From positions 1 to 46,860 of the forward strand of contig CAMDPK010000042.1 of NCBI GenBank assembly GCA_945904015.1: DNA of 46,860 nt, in the 5' to 3' direction. Positions 8,199 to 16,258 of the stretch are shown here, piece by piece (the first letter of the stretch is position 1; every line of letters starts with the position of its first letter). Origin of the DNA: Candidatus Kuenenia stuttgartensis. Its GTDB lineage: Bacteria; Planctomycetota; Planctomycetia; Planctomycetales; Planctomycetaceae. A program made the position numbers and the translations under genes. The notes beneath the pieces were generated by a model. The model was not told the DNA's origin, made no database searches, and saw only the letters and a list, made by a program, of their open reading frames with translations.

Positions 8199-8476
8199 CG
8201 CTCGACACAACCGGCTGGCAACCGATCACGCTGCCGGATCTCGGTGCGGGAGAGCAACGGGTTCGAGTCAGCACATGGCTCACGCAGATTGGCGAAGAGG
8301 TGACTGCGGGCGAAGCGGTGGTCGAGGTGTTGTTTCGCGGGATCACGTTCGACGTCGAAGCTCCTAGCAGCGGCCGGTTGCGGCGGATCGGCTGTTTTGA
8401 AAACGACGTCGTCGCAACGGGCGACACGTTGGGATGGATCGAGATGGAAGGTTCGGCAGGAGAGTCATTGGCATGA
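8195..8476 (+). CDS. Lysine-free biotinyl/lipoyl-like domain protein
   Basis: The 93-residue protein is a single biotinyl/lipoyl-like fold: ITLPDLGAGEQRVRVSTWL, GEEVTAGEAVVEV, then FDVEAPSSGRLRRI and VVATGDTLGWIE, which align with E2 lipoyl domains. In those, the hairpin motif E-T-D-K-A/V carries the modified lysine. Here the corresponding residues are L-F-R-G, so Gly49 stands where the lysine should be, and the whole protein contains no lysine at all. It cannot be lipoylated or biotinylated in the usual way. Overlap with lipA (ATGA at its start) and holB (ATGA at its end) indicates co-translation. It may be a binding partner of LipA or a structural relic. Confidence 0.8.
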   Translation: MTLDTTGWQPITLPDLGAGEQRVRVSTWLTQIGEEVTAGEAVVEVLFRGITFDVEAPSSGRLRRIGCFENDVVATGDTLGWIEMEGSAGESLA

Positions 8477-9543
8477 TCTGGGATTCGATTCGGGGACATG
8501 GCGAACGTGTCGAGTGGTTTCGGCGAACCATACGCCGCGGCCGACTCTCGCATGCGTACGTTTTTGCCGGTCCTGATGGAGTCGGGAAACTTCTGTTTGC
8601 TCGGACTTTGGCTCAGTGCTTGTTCTGTCAACGACACTCGAACGAGGAGCTGTTGGCCTGCGGCGAGTGCTCGGCCTGCAAGCAGGTTATGGCCAAATCG
8701 CACCCGGATTTGCACGAAGTCGGCCGCAAATCGGTCAAGTCTTCGCAACTCACGATCGGACAGTTTATCGGTGAGGACGAGACCCGTGGAAAAGAAGGGC
8801 TCTGTTATGACTTGTCGCGACTGCCGATGGCCGGTGATCGGAAAATTGCGATCATCGACTTCGCCACCGATATGAATGACGCAACCTCAAACGCGTTCCT
8901 CAAGAACTTGGAAGAGCCACAGCCGAAGGCGCTGATTATTCTCATCGCCGACAACCTCGACGGACTGTTGCCGACGATCCGGTCGCGCTGTCAGACCGTC
9001 CGATTTGATCCGCTGTCGACACGCGACGTCGCCGAGTTGCTCGTGCAGCAAGAGTTGGTTGCTGAGCCCACCGAAGCCGCCGCTTTGGCCGAGCTCAGCG
9101 GCGGCAGCTTGGCGGTCGCGACACAATTGCTCGAACACCCTACGTTGCGTGAATTGCGCGACGCGCTGTATCAGCAGCTTGCCAGCGGCGAATTTCAATC
9201 ATTCGTGCTCGCCGAGAAGCTGACATCTGGAATCGAAGCCATCGGCGGCGACGCGGCGACGCAACGACGGAACGCGCTGTGGTTGGTTCGCTTCGGCCTC
9301 GAGTTCTTTCGAGCCGCCGCACTGCATCTGTCGGATCAGCCGCAAGGGGCGATCATCCCGGCGGCGGTCTCGTTCGCTCGGCGCTTCGAGGCTCGCTCGC
9401 CGGAAGAGTTCGAATTTGTGATGAGCCTGTTCGAACGCGTCGCCGAAACGGAACAACACATCGAATCGAACGTCTCGGTTCCGCGTTGCCTGGAGGCGTT
9501 GTGCGAAGACCTCGGCCGCAAGCTGTGTCCGGCTCGGCGCTAG
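8473..9543 (+). CDS. holB: DNA polymerase III, delta' subunit (clamp loader)
   Basis: The start at 8473 overlaps the previous stop (ATGA) and gives the canonical N-terminus WDSIRGHGERVEWFRR. Features in order: SHAYVFAGPDGVGK with the P-loop GPDGVGK at residues 33-39; a four-cysteine zinc module with CGECSAC (residues 63-69) plus upstream cysteines; the AFLKNLEEP helix; and the SRC motif in TIRSRCQTVRF. Delta' is part of the clamp loader that opens and places the sliding clamp. Length 356 is normal. It is the last gene of the lipA operon and is followed at once by a nested palindrome that probably ends the transcript. Confidence 0.93.
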   Translation: MIWDSIRGHGERVEWFRRTIRRGRLSHAYVFAGPDGVGKLLFARTLAQCLFCQRHSNEELLACGECSACKQVMAKSHPDLHEVGRKSVKSSQLTIGQFIGEDETRGKEGLCYDLSRLPMAGDRKIAIIDFATDMNDATSNAFLKNLEEPQPKALIILIADNLDGLLPTIRSRCQTVRFDPLSTRDVAELLVQQELVAEPTEAAALAELSGGSLAVATQLLEHPTLRELRDALYQQLASGEFQSFVLAEKLTSGIEAIGGDAATQRRNALWLVRFGLEFFRAAALHLSDQPQGAIIPAAVSFARRFEARSPEEFEFVMSLFERVAETEQHIESNVSVPRCLEALCEDLGRKLCPARR

Positions 9544-9644
9544 TGTTTTGTCCCGCAAATTAGCCGCAGGGCGCTAGCCCCGGTTGTATTGCACGGAACC
9601 AGGGCTAGCGCCCGGCGGCTGATTCGACTTACGGGACAGAGTCT
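9541..9644. repeat. Nested palindrome at the holB / small-gene junction
   Basis: An outer inverted repeat of about 43-47 bp arms (9544-9584 and 9597-9643) contains GGGCGCTAGCCC in one arm and its counterpart in the other, with a ~12-bp centre. The left arm starts at the holB stop codon; the right arm ends 10 bp before the stop of the convergent gene. Probably a bidirectional terminator. Confidence 0.75.
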
Positions 9645-9653
9645 AGTTCGTTG

Positions 9654-9902
9654 TCACAGCCACCCAACTGTTTCACAGGTGTCCAGCACTTCGTAAGGGC
9701 CTCGCTTTCGGTATTCCTTCAGAGTCCAGGTACAGAGACGCGGCGTGTATCTCACCCGCAGATGCCCAAACAGCCCGGCGAACCATTTGCGCCGGTCGAC
9801 CTTCATGGTCCGAGGCCACACCCACTCGGCCATCGTTTTGCGACGATCCGAACGCCACGTTCCCAACAAGCGCCGATCAATTTTGATTGACTTGCCAGAC
9901 AT
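9654..9902 (-). CDS. Small protein of unknown function, perhaps truncated
   Basis: About 82 residues, basic and Trp-rich: IDRRLLGTWRSDRRKTM, then FAGLFGHLRVRYTPRL and GPYEVLDTCETVGWL. A start at 9902 has a GAGAGG ribosome binding site; a GTG at 9923 overlapping the DUF1501 stop (GTGA) is an alternative. The GTWRSDRRxT opening and alternating beta pattern suggest a small beta-barrel-like domain, from memory seen in longer planctomycete proteins, so the C-terminus here may have been lost next to the palindrome at 9541-9644. It follows DUF1501 in the same direction. No function can be given. Confidence 0.55.
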   Translation of the reverse strand: MSGKSIKIDRRLLGTWRSDRRKTMAEWVWPRTMKVDRRKWFAGLFGHLRVRYTPRLCTWTLKEYRKRGPYEVLDTCETVGWL

Positions 9903-9919
9903 GGCCCGAGACCTCTCGC

Positions 9920-11365
9920 TCACGCCAGCACTTCGGTGACGATCCGCGCCGTGGCGTTCGCGTCGATCAGCGATTGCGGAGCGGCGTTGCGGGTGAACGT
10001 CAGCTTCTTCGGATCGATGCCGAACAGGTGCAGCAACGTCGCGTGGTAGTCGTGATGTGTGACCGTCCCCTCGACGGCGCGATGGCCGAACTCATCGGTC
10101 GCGCCGTGAGTATGGCCGGCTTTGAAGCCGCCGCCGGCAAACCAGGACGAGAAGCCGTAGGTGTTGTGATCGCGGCCGACGCGGTCGGGACCAGTGTCGT
10201 TTTGGATGACCGGCAGCCGTCCCATCTCGCCGCCCCAATGCACGACCGTTGAATCCAGCAGGCCGCGTTGCTTGAGATCCTTGACCAGCGCGGCACAGGG
10301 CTGATCGACTCGCAAGCAGGCTTGAGGCAGCCCTCCGCGCAACCCTCCGTGGTGGTCCCACATCTGGGCAAACGAGTAGACCGAAACGAAGCGAACTCCG
10401 CGCTCGATCAGTCTTCGGGCGAGCAGGCAGCGCGTGCCAAAGTCGCGTGTCTTCTCGTTGTCGAGTCCGTAGAGCTTCTGAGTCGCCTCGGTTTCCTGCG
10501 ACAGGTCGAGCGCCTCCTTGGCCGCCGTTTGCATGCGCGCGGCCAGCTCATACGACGAGATGCGGGCTTCGAGGTCGGTCTCGCCGGGATGCCGCGTGAG
10601 ATGCTCGCGATTCAGCTTCGCGACGTATTCGAGGTATCGCTCTTGCGGCAATCCTTTGAGTTGCGGAGGCGGATCGAGATTGAGGATGCGCGGTTCGCGC
10701 GAGCGGACGACGGTCCCTTGATACAACGCCGGTAGCCAGCCGTTCGACCAGTTGTGAGTGCCGAGCACCGGCAAGCCACCCGGATCGGTGAGCACCACGT
10801 AACTTGGCAAGTTTTGGCTTTCGGTGCCGAGGCCATAAGTCAGCCAACTTCCCAGCGATGGCCGTCCCGCTTGAGTGCGGCCGGTGTTGAGTGCGTACAA
10901 CGACTCGCCGTGATTATTAACGCCCGTCGTCATCGAGCGGATCAGCGTGATGTCGTCGGCGATCTCGCCGAAGTGCGGCAGCAGTTCGGAGAAGTCCATG
11001 CCGCAGTCACCGTGCTTGCGAAATCGCCACGGGCAGCCGAGCACTCGCGAACTGGCCTCGGCCGCGTTGTCGTACTTGATGTCACCGGGAAACTTTTGGC
11101 CGTCAAGCTGATTGAGCACTGGCTTCGGGTCGCACAGGTCGATGTGGCTCGGACCACCCTGCATGAAGAGCGAGATCATCGCCCGTGCTTTGGGTTCGCT
11201 CGCGGCCGGTTTCGCCAAGAGATCGTACGACTTCTTTTCCAGTTCCGGCCGCACGGTCTCGGCGAGTACACCTTCCTGCCGCAAGAGCCACGTCAGCGCG
11301 ACTGAGCCAAGGCCCAGCGACTGAGCTGCGAGAAAATGCCGTCGTGAGGAGCACGGGCCGCGCAT
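9920..11365 (-). CDS. DUF1501 family exported protein
   Basis: The 481-residue protein begins with a Tat-type signal (SSRRHFLAAQSLGLGSVALTW). DUF1501 hallmarks follow: FMQGGPSHIDLCDPKPVLN, HGDCGMDFSELLPHF, the SYELAARMQ segment, MWDHHGG, VVHWGGEMGRLPV and HDYHATLLHLFGID. It is only distantly similar to the copy at 1744 and probably belongs to a different operon set. Here it lies between a collagen-like lipoprotein gene (33 bp upstream) and a small unknown gene. No DUF1549/DUF1553 partner is adjacent, which is unusual for the family. Enzyme activity is unknown; the location should be periplasmic. Confidence 0.92.
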   Translation of the reverse strand: MRGPCSSRRHFLAAQSLGLGSVALTWLLRQEGVLAETVRPELEKKSYDLLAKPAASEPKARAMISLFMQGGPSHIDLCDPKPVLNQLDGQKFPGDIKYDNAAEASSRVLGCPWRFRKHGDCGMDFSELLPHFGEIADDITLIRSMTTGVNNHGESLYALNTGRTQAGRPSLGSWLTYGLGTESQNLPSYVVLTDPGGLPVLGTHNWSNGWLPALYQGTVVRSREPRILNLDPPPQLKGLPQERYLEYVAKLNREHLTRHPGETDLEARISSYELAARMQTAAKEALDLSQETEATQKLYGLDNEKTRDFGTRCLLARRLIERGVRFVSVYSFAQMWDHHGGLRGGLPQACLRVDQPCAALVKDLKQRGLLDSTVVHWGGEMGRLPVIQNDTGPDRVGRDHNTYGFSSWFAGGGFKAGHTHGATDEFGHRAVEGTVTHHDYHATLLHLFGIDPKKLTFTRNAAPQSLIDANATARIVTEVLA

Positions 11366-11398
11366 GTCCGACTTCCGAATTCAGTTTTCGACTTCGAA

Positions 11399-12538
11399 TC
11401 AGCGGCCCTTCTTGGCAGCACCGGCCTTGATCGTCATCTCGATGACCTTGAAGTCTTCGCCTTCCTTCTTGACCTTGAAGGTGATGGTCGCGTTGTCGGC
11501 GTTGCGCAGAGTCAACACTTTCGCGCCGTTATCTGTTTTCGATCCGACTCCTTTGACGCCGGCGAATTGTTTCTTGAGTTCCTCGATCTGCTTCTCACTG
11601 GCTTTGCCATCGCGGATGTCACCCAGCACCCCTTTGCATTTGGAACTGATGAAGTCACCCAATCCAGTGGCTTCGCCCTTGAGAATTTGGACCACGATGG
11701 ACTCGGCGGCGAATTCGGCCGTGCCAGACTGAGACTGTGGATTTTGAGGAGCGCCACCTGAACCTGGAGGACCACCCCCAAAACCGCCTCCGGCACCTAC
11801 CGCACCAGCTCCCCTCGCACCAGCACCTCCTGGCACACCAGCTCCTCCTGGCACACCAGCTCCTCCCGGCACACCAGCACCTCCCGGCACACCAGCACCT
11901 CCCGGCACACCAGCACCTCCCGGCACACCAGCACCTCCCGGCACACCAGCACCTCCCGGCACACCAGCTCCTCCCGGCACACCAGCTCCTCCCGGCACAC
12001 CAGCTCCCCTCGCACCAGCACCTCCCGGCACACCAGCACCGCCTGGCACGCCAGCACCGCCTGGCACTCCAGCACCGCCTGGCACTCCAGCACCGCCTGG
12101 GGCAGCGGAATCGGGCCGCCCACCACCAAGGCCTGCACCTGCAGGTAAACCCTTCTTGACATTCTCTGTCTGTGCTAACTGCCGATCTGTAATTGTGCCT
12201 GGTGCAGATGCACCGGCAGGCATCTTCATCGCCATTCCCGCAGGCATTCCACCTTGGCCACCAGCCGCAGGCATTCCACCTTTGCCACCAGCCGGCATTC
12301 CGCCAGCAGGCATTCCACCAGCAGGCATTCCGCCAGCAGGCATTCCACCACCTGCTGGACCAGCAGCCGGTGCAGGGTTTCCTTGTGCTTGATTCGCGGC
12401 CGGTGCCGGTTCCTCCGACGAACAACCCATGAGCCCCATTCCTGCCAGCGACAGCGACAACAATCCTGTCGTAACCGCGGCCTGACGAAACGCGCTGAAC
12501 TTGCAACAACCACTGAGCGGACGAACGACGCGAGACAT
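11399..12538 (-). CDS. Collagen-like repeat lipoprotein
   Basis: From the ATG at 12538 the protein has ~379 residues: a lipoprotein signal ending in the lipobox LMGC; a Pro/Ala/Met-rich stretch of GGMPA repeats; a collagen-like block in which GGAGVP (two Gly-X-Y triplets) is repeated 14 times in runs of about 4 and 10, broken by GARGA; and a ~105-residue C-terminal domain (EFAAESIVVQILKGEATGL onwards, ending VIEMTIKAGAAKKGR). Every third residue in the block is glycine, so a triple helix is possible. The 18-bp DNA unit should make the length variable between strains. Open frames on the other strand here are repeat artefacts. An upstream ATG at 12559 is less likely. Confidence 0.85.
   Translation of the reverse strand: MSRVVRPLSGCCKFSAFRQAAVTTGLLSLSLAGMGLMGCSSEEPAPAANQAQGNPAPAAGPAGGGMPAGGMPAGGMPAGGMPAGGKGGMPAAGGQGGMPAGMAMKMPAGASAPGTITDRQLAQTENVKKGLPAGAGLGGGRPDSAAPGGAGVPGGAGVPGGAGVPGGAGVPGGAGARGAGVPGGAGVPGGAGVPGGAGVPGGAGVPGGAGVPGGAGVPGGAGVPGGAGVPGGAGVPGGAGARGAGAVGAGGGFGGGPPGSGGAPQNPQSQSGTAEFAAESIVVQILKGEATGLGDFISSKCKGVLGDIRDGKASEKQIEELKKQFAGVKGVGSKTDNGAKVLTLRNADNATITFKVKKEGEDFKVIEMTIKAGAAKKGR
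11795..12105. repeat. 18-bp coding minisatellite (collagen-like block)
   Basis: On the plus strand the unit reads CCTCCCGGCACACCAGCA with small variants (CTCC for CACC, CGCCTGGC for CTCCCGGC). About 15 near-identical copies lie in tandem, with a variant unit CCCCTCGCACCAG marking both the left end and an internal break. Recent homogenisation is suggested by identical neighbouring copies. Confidence 0.85.
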
Positions 12539-12758
12539 GAAAAATCTCCAGCGTGACAAGTCAGAATCCGCAGCCGCACGACGTGGCGGAGGCGGGGCAT
12601 CGGGACAGCAGCCTAACCGCTTATCCGTCTGGCGTCACCTGTTTGCTGAAATCATCGTGTTTTGTGGAGCGAGGCCGCCGGTTGCCGTTCGGAACCAGCC
12701 TCGCAACACTGACGTTTGTCACGACTCGCTGAGGGGTCGTCGGTTCGGAGTCGTCCTG

Positions 12759-14609
12759 ATGTACTTCGCGAATCCGTGGGGCTTGCTGGGGCTGCTCGCG
12801 TTGCCGGTGATCGTGGTCATCCACTTGTATCACCGGCGTTACCCACCTCTGTTGGTGGCCGGGCTGCATCTGTGGGGAATCGAGACACACACGACCACGC
12901 CCGGTCGCACGCGTGAGCGGCTGCCCATCACTCCGTCTCTGATCTGCGAGTTGCTGGCCGCGTTAGTGATGTCGCTGTTGTTGGCCGATCCGCGTTGGGG
13001 AGACGTCGGCAAAGTTGTGCATCTGGTGGTCGTGTTGGACAACTCGGCGTCGATGTATTCGCGGCCGCCGGGCTTGGAGGAAAAATCCTTTCGTGACGCG
13101 GCTGTCGAAGAACTCGATCGCCGAGCCAAGCGACTCCCGCGCGGCAGCGTCGTCACATTGCTGCGAACGGCGCGGCGGCCGGAGATGCTCGCGGGGCCGG
13201 CGGTGCCGTGGGACGAAGCGAAGCCGAAGCTCGACGACTGGCGACCAGCTCTCCCCAAGCATGACTTTCAGCCGACGTGGGACTTGGCCTCGCAGCTCGC
13301 GGCCGAAACCGGCGAGCTGCTGTTTCTGACTGACGTCGTGCCGGACGAAAAGGTCGCAGTTCCCAAGATGATGGAGGTCGTTTCCGTCGGACGCGAGTTG
13401 GAGAACGTCTCGATCTCCGCCGCGCGCTGGGATTTCAATTCGCAAACAACCAAGGGGCGAGTCTTCCTGCGACTGACGAATCACGGCAAGCGCGCCGCGA
13501 ATGTGCGCGTCGCCGGCTCCGTTGGCGAGCGAACAATCTTTCAAGAAACGATCACGCTGGCGTCCGGGGTCGCCTCACCGCTGGAAGTCGAAGTCCCTGG
13601 CGGCTTGGGTCGGCTGAGCATCACGACCGAGAACATCGGCGACGGATTGCCGCTCGACAATCGGGTCGAACTCATCGAGCCAAAAATCCGCACGCTGCAC
13701 GTCGCGCTCACGCTGCCGAAAGAGTCTCCGGCGATGAAGGCGGTGCAGCGAGCGATGCGCGGCATCCCGGATGTTTCAATGACGAATGTCGAATCCGCCG
13801 AGTTGGTGATCGCTGCGGCTCAAACGCTACCGCCATCGCGGCGTGAGTTGGCATGGTTGGGGATCGGCCCGCTCGATCCCAGTGAAGAGGCTCGCAAGGC
13901 CGCGCAGGATTTGGGGGGGCCGTACATTCTCGAAAAGCAAAACCCGTTGCTCGACGGGCTGACGCTCAGTGGCGTCATCTGGGGGGGCGTGCAACCTCTC
14001 AAACTGGATGTCGCGCCGATCGTCACGGCCGGACAACAGCCGCTGCTCTCGCGATTGAACGGCACTCGCACAACGGCGTATCTGCTGAACCTCGACTTCG
14101 CGAAGTCGAACCTCGCCGACAGCCCGGACTGGCCGATCCTGCTCAGCAATCTGATCGAACTGCGTCGCGACAACCTGCCGGGCCTGCGTCGCTGGAATTA
14201 CCGGCTCAACGAAGAGATTCGCTTTCGGTTGCTCGAAGATACCCCCGCAACAACCACCGAGAATGAATCAACCGATACTCGTCCGCTGCTGCTCGTGCAT
14301 CGCGGCCAGAAGCGACCGCTCGCGCGAGCCCCCATCGTCGAAGTCCCGCCGCTGGATGAGGCCGACGTCTACACGATCCTCGACGGCGAGCGACCGATCG
14401 GTGAGTTCGCCGTCAACTTTTTCGACTCCGACGAATCGACCCTCACGGGCCTGCGCCCCGGTCGCCGCGATCCGGCCGCAGAGGCCGCGTCGAGCGGCTT
14501 CCAAATTGATCAGCCTCTGACCTGGATGATCCTCGTCGGCATCGTGCTGATCCTGCTGGCCGCCTTCGCCGACTGGCATGTGCTGCGCCCCGTCGGCCGC
14601 CGCGCCTGA
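12759..14609 (+). CDS. BatA/VWA-domain membrane protein
   Basis: The start at 12759 gives the classical N-terminus MYFANPWGLLGLLALPVIVV of BatA-type membrane proteins (two N-terminal membrane segments, to about residue 80). A von Willebrand A domain follows with the MIDAS motif DNSAS at Asp94. The middle is a periplasmic beta-rich region, and the C-terminus has one membrane segment (MILVGIVLILLAAFADW). The total is 616 residues. The family is often found with MoxR ATPases and DUF58 proteins, but neither is present here. It may act in assembly or folding at the membrane. It is divergent from the collagen-like lipoprotein gene; longer upstream frames lack the family N-terminus. Confidence 0.88.
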   Translation: MYFANPWGLLGLLALPVIVVIHLYHRRYPPLLVAGLHLWGIETHTTTPGRTRERLPITPSLICELLAALVMSLLLADPRWGDVGKVVHLVVVLDNSASMYSRPPGLEEKSFRDAAVEELDRRAKRLPRGSVVTLLRTARRPEMLAGPAVPWDEAKPKLDDWRPALPKHDFQPTWDLASQLAAETGELLFLTDVVPDEKVAVPKMMEVVSVGRELENVSISAARWDFNSQTTKGRVFLRLTNHGKRAANVRVAGSVGERTIFQETITLASGVASPLEVEVPGGLGRLSITTENIGDGLPLDNRVELIEPKIRTLHVALTLPKESPAMKAVQRAMRGIPDVSMTNVESAELVIAAAQTLPPSRRELAWLGIGPLDPSEEARKAAQDLGGPYILEKQNPLLDGLTLSGVIWGGVQPLKLDVAPIVTAGQQPLLSRLNGTRTTAYLLNLDFAKSNLADSPDWPILLSNLIELRRDNLPGLRRWNYRLNEEIRFRLLEDTPATTTENESTDTRPLLLVHRGQKRPLARAPIVEVPPLDEADVYTILDGERPIGEFAVNFFDSDESTLTGLRPGRRDPAAEAASSGFQIDQPLTWMILVGIVLILLAAFADWHVLRPVGRRA

Positions 14610-14672
14610 CGTGGGGCACGTTTTCAACGTGCCCGTTGTCCGAAGCGAGCACGTTGGAAACGTGCTCCACGT
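14610..14672. repeat. Nested palindrome between convergent genes
   Basis: The left arm hairpin GGCACGTT/AACGTGCC (14610-14635) and right arm hairpin AGCACGTT/AACGTGCT (14646-14671) together form an outer inverted repeat. The left arm differs from the arm at 22422-22447 by a compensatory pair change only. The right arm recurs with one mismatch at 19036-19061. It lies between the stops of convergent genes and is probably a bidirectional terminator. Confidence 0.8.
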
Positions 14673-14678
14673 TCGACG

Positions 14679-16151
14679 TCACGGCATCGGTTTGTCTTCG
14701 GGCAACTCCGGCGGCTTGATGAAGAACTCGAACTCGTGCCCTTTGTGGACGATGATCGTCAGCGTCAGCGACTTGGCATCCGGTTCGGTCTTGAAGAAGA
14801 ACGACTGCAACTCGCCGTAGTGGTACGTCTGCTGAGTCGGCACGTCACGGCCCTGATCGTCTTTGGCTAACAGGTACAGCCGATGCAACGGAGACAAGCC
14901 GGTCGACTCCAGCGTCAGGTGCGGCCAGTTTGCCTCGACGGTGCTCGTCGATGTCGAGCCGTTGCGTTTGGACTCGATCTTCGTGGAAGAACCAAACGCC
15001 GTGCCTCCCGAACTGGAGGAGAAATTGCCGTACCGGGAGAGTCCCGGTGTTGCGATCGAGTAGCTCGTCTTTCCGAGACCGGCTAGCGCGATGAGCGTCA
15101 CGGTCACGCCGCTGATCGACTGCGTGTCGCTGCGGGGCAGGGCCGTGTCTTTTTCGGGCAGAGGCATTTCCGCGAAGCTCCAAGTCTCAGCCACCGCAAA
15201 TTTCGATGTCTGAACACGGCACGCCGCCAAGCGAACCTTCCACGTTGGCTCGCGAATCGACAACGATCGCATGTTGTAGTTTTGGTTCCCCAGCGAATCC
15301 GTGACCTCCAACAGACTCGCCGACCAATCCGTCGTGGGTTGACCGTTCTCACTCACGACCGTTTCCGGTGAGTAGTACCAGTACTTCAGCTTCTCGCCAT
15401 TGCTCGTGGCCCAATGAAAATTGGCATTGAGTCGTTGCAGCGCGACCGCGAGATCGCCGTTGGATTTCGTGGCTGGCAACTCTTCGGCTGGCCATGTCTG
15501 TGCAGTGGGCGGTGACGGATGAGTCAGCTCAAAAGTCGCGACGACCTCGCCGGCCAGGTTCTTCACTTGCAGTTTGAAGCGACCTTGATCGGTTCGAAAC
15601 GCGGGCAAGAAACTGCTGACGACCCAAGTGTCGTAGACTCCCCGATCGGCACGAAACGGCCGACCGCCTCCGCCGGAGCTGCTGCCATGTGGCCCCATCT
15701 GCGAGTGATACACATCATGATCGGGGATCTCGTCGCCATGCGAATCAATCGCCACGCTGCCGGCCCACCAATCGAAATCGAGCGATCGGCCAGTCTGTGC
15801 GTCATGGCAAGTCATCCACACCATCAGTTGATCCTGACCGCTCCCGCGCTGGATCGGCGTGCGGCCGCGATGCAAGTATTCCCAAAATCCTGACGACGGG
15901 CGTTCAAAATCCAACCGATGAGTTTTGCCCCAGGTCAGGCCTTCGATTCGCAGCACCTTGCCGTCGGGCATCAGGAATTCGTTGTCTCGCAGCGTCTGTT
16001 TGGGAGCCAACAGCGCCAGCAGCGGTAGTCCGATGATGACCAGTGTCAGGAACATGCCAATCGTGATGAAGACCAGCAGCCACGGATTGAGTGGCCGTTT
16101 CTCGCGAGGCGCGGGTGGTTGTTCGAGGACGGACGTCGCATCACTTTTCAT
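14679..16151 (-). CDS. Membrane-anchored protein of unknown function
   Basis: The 490-residue protein has a short cytoplasmic N-terminus, one long membrane segment (WLLVFITIGMFLTLVIIGLP, about residues 25-48) and a large extracytoplasmic part with no family I recognise. Visible features: a Gly/Ser-rich patch near residue 165 (HGSSSGGGGRPFRADRG), several Trp-rich segments and a second Gly/Ser patch near residue 385 (FSSSSGGTAFGSSTKI). ATG at 16151 is chosen over a TTG two codons upstream. It is divergent from the PmoA-like gene. Codon use matches the neighbourhood, so it looks like a resident gene. Confidence 0.8.
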   Translation of the reverse strand: MKSDATSVLEQPPAPREKRPLNPWLLVFITIGMFLTLVIIGLPLLALLAPKQTLRDNEFLMPDGKVLRIEGLTWGKTHRLDFERPSSGFWEYLHRGRTPIQRGSGQDQLMVWMTCHDAQTGRSLDFDWWAGSVAIDSHGDEIPDHDVYHSQMGPHGSSSGGGGRPFRADRGVYDTWVVSSFLPAFRTDQGRFKLQVKNLAGEVVATFELTHPSPPTAQTWPAEELPATKSNGDLAVALQRLNANFHWATSNGEKLKYWYYSPETVVSENGQPTTDWSASLLEVTDSLGNQNYNMRSLSIREPTWKVRLAACRVQTSKFAVAETWSFAEMPLPEKDTALPRSDTQSISGVTVTLIALAGLGKTSYSIATPGLSRYGNFSSSSGGTAFGSSTKIESKRNGSTSTSTVEANWPHLTLESTGLSPLHRLYLLAKDDQGRDVPTQQTYHYGELQSFFFKTEPDAKSLTLTIIVHKGHEFEFFIKPPELPEDKPMP

Positions 16152-16258
16152 TTGCAAAGCTCACCGGCCATACTGGAGCCAAGTTATCGGTGGTGCAGGC
16201 GAGCCGCCCGCACCACGGGCACCACAATAAACCGGTCCTTGTCGAGGAGCCACTACGG

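Noticed and set aside
8473..9543. holB as the gamma/tau subunit (dnaX)
   Set aside because: The protein is short (356 residues) and single-domain, with the delta'-type N-terminus; the P-loop and SRC motif alone do not distinguish the two, but the length and start do.
11655..12392. Long open frames on both strands with His/Gln/Leu- or Cys/Trp/Arg-rich repeats
   Set aside because: They are other frames of the 18-bp minisatellite in the collagen-like gene. Repeats of a multiple of three without stops keep all frames open; only the collagen-like frame has a lipobox start and a folded C-terminal domain.
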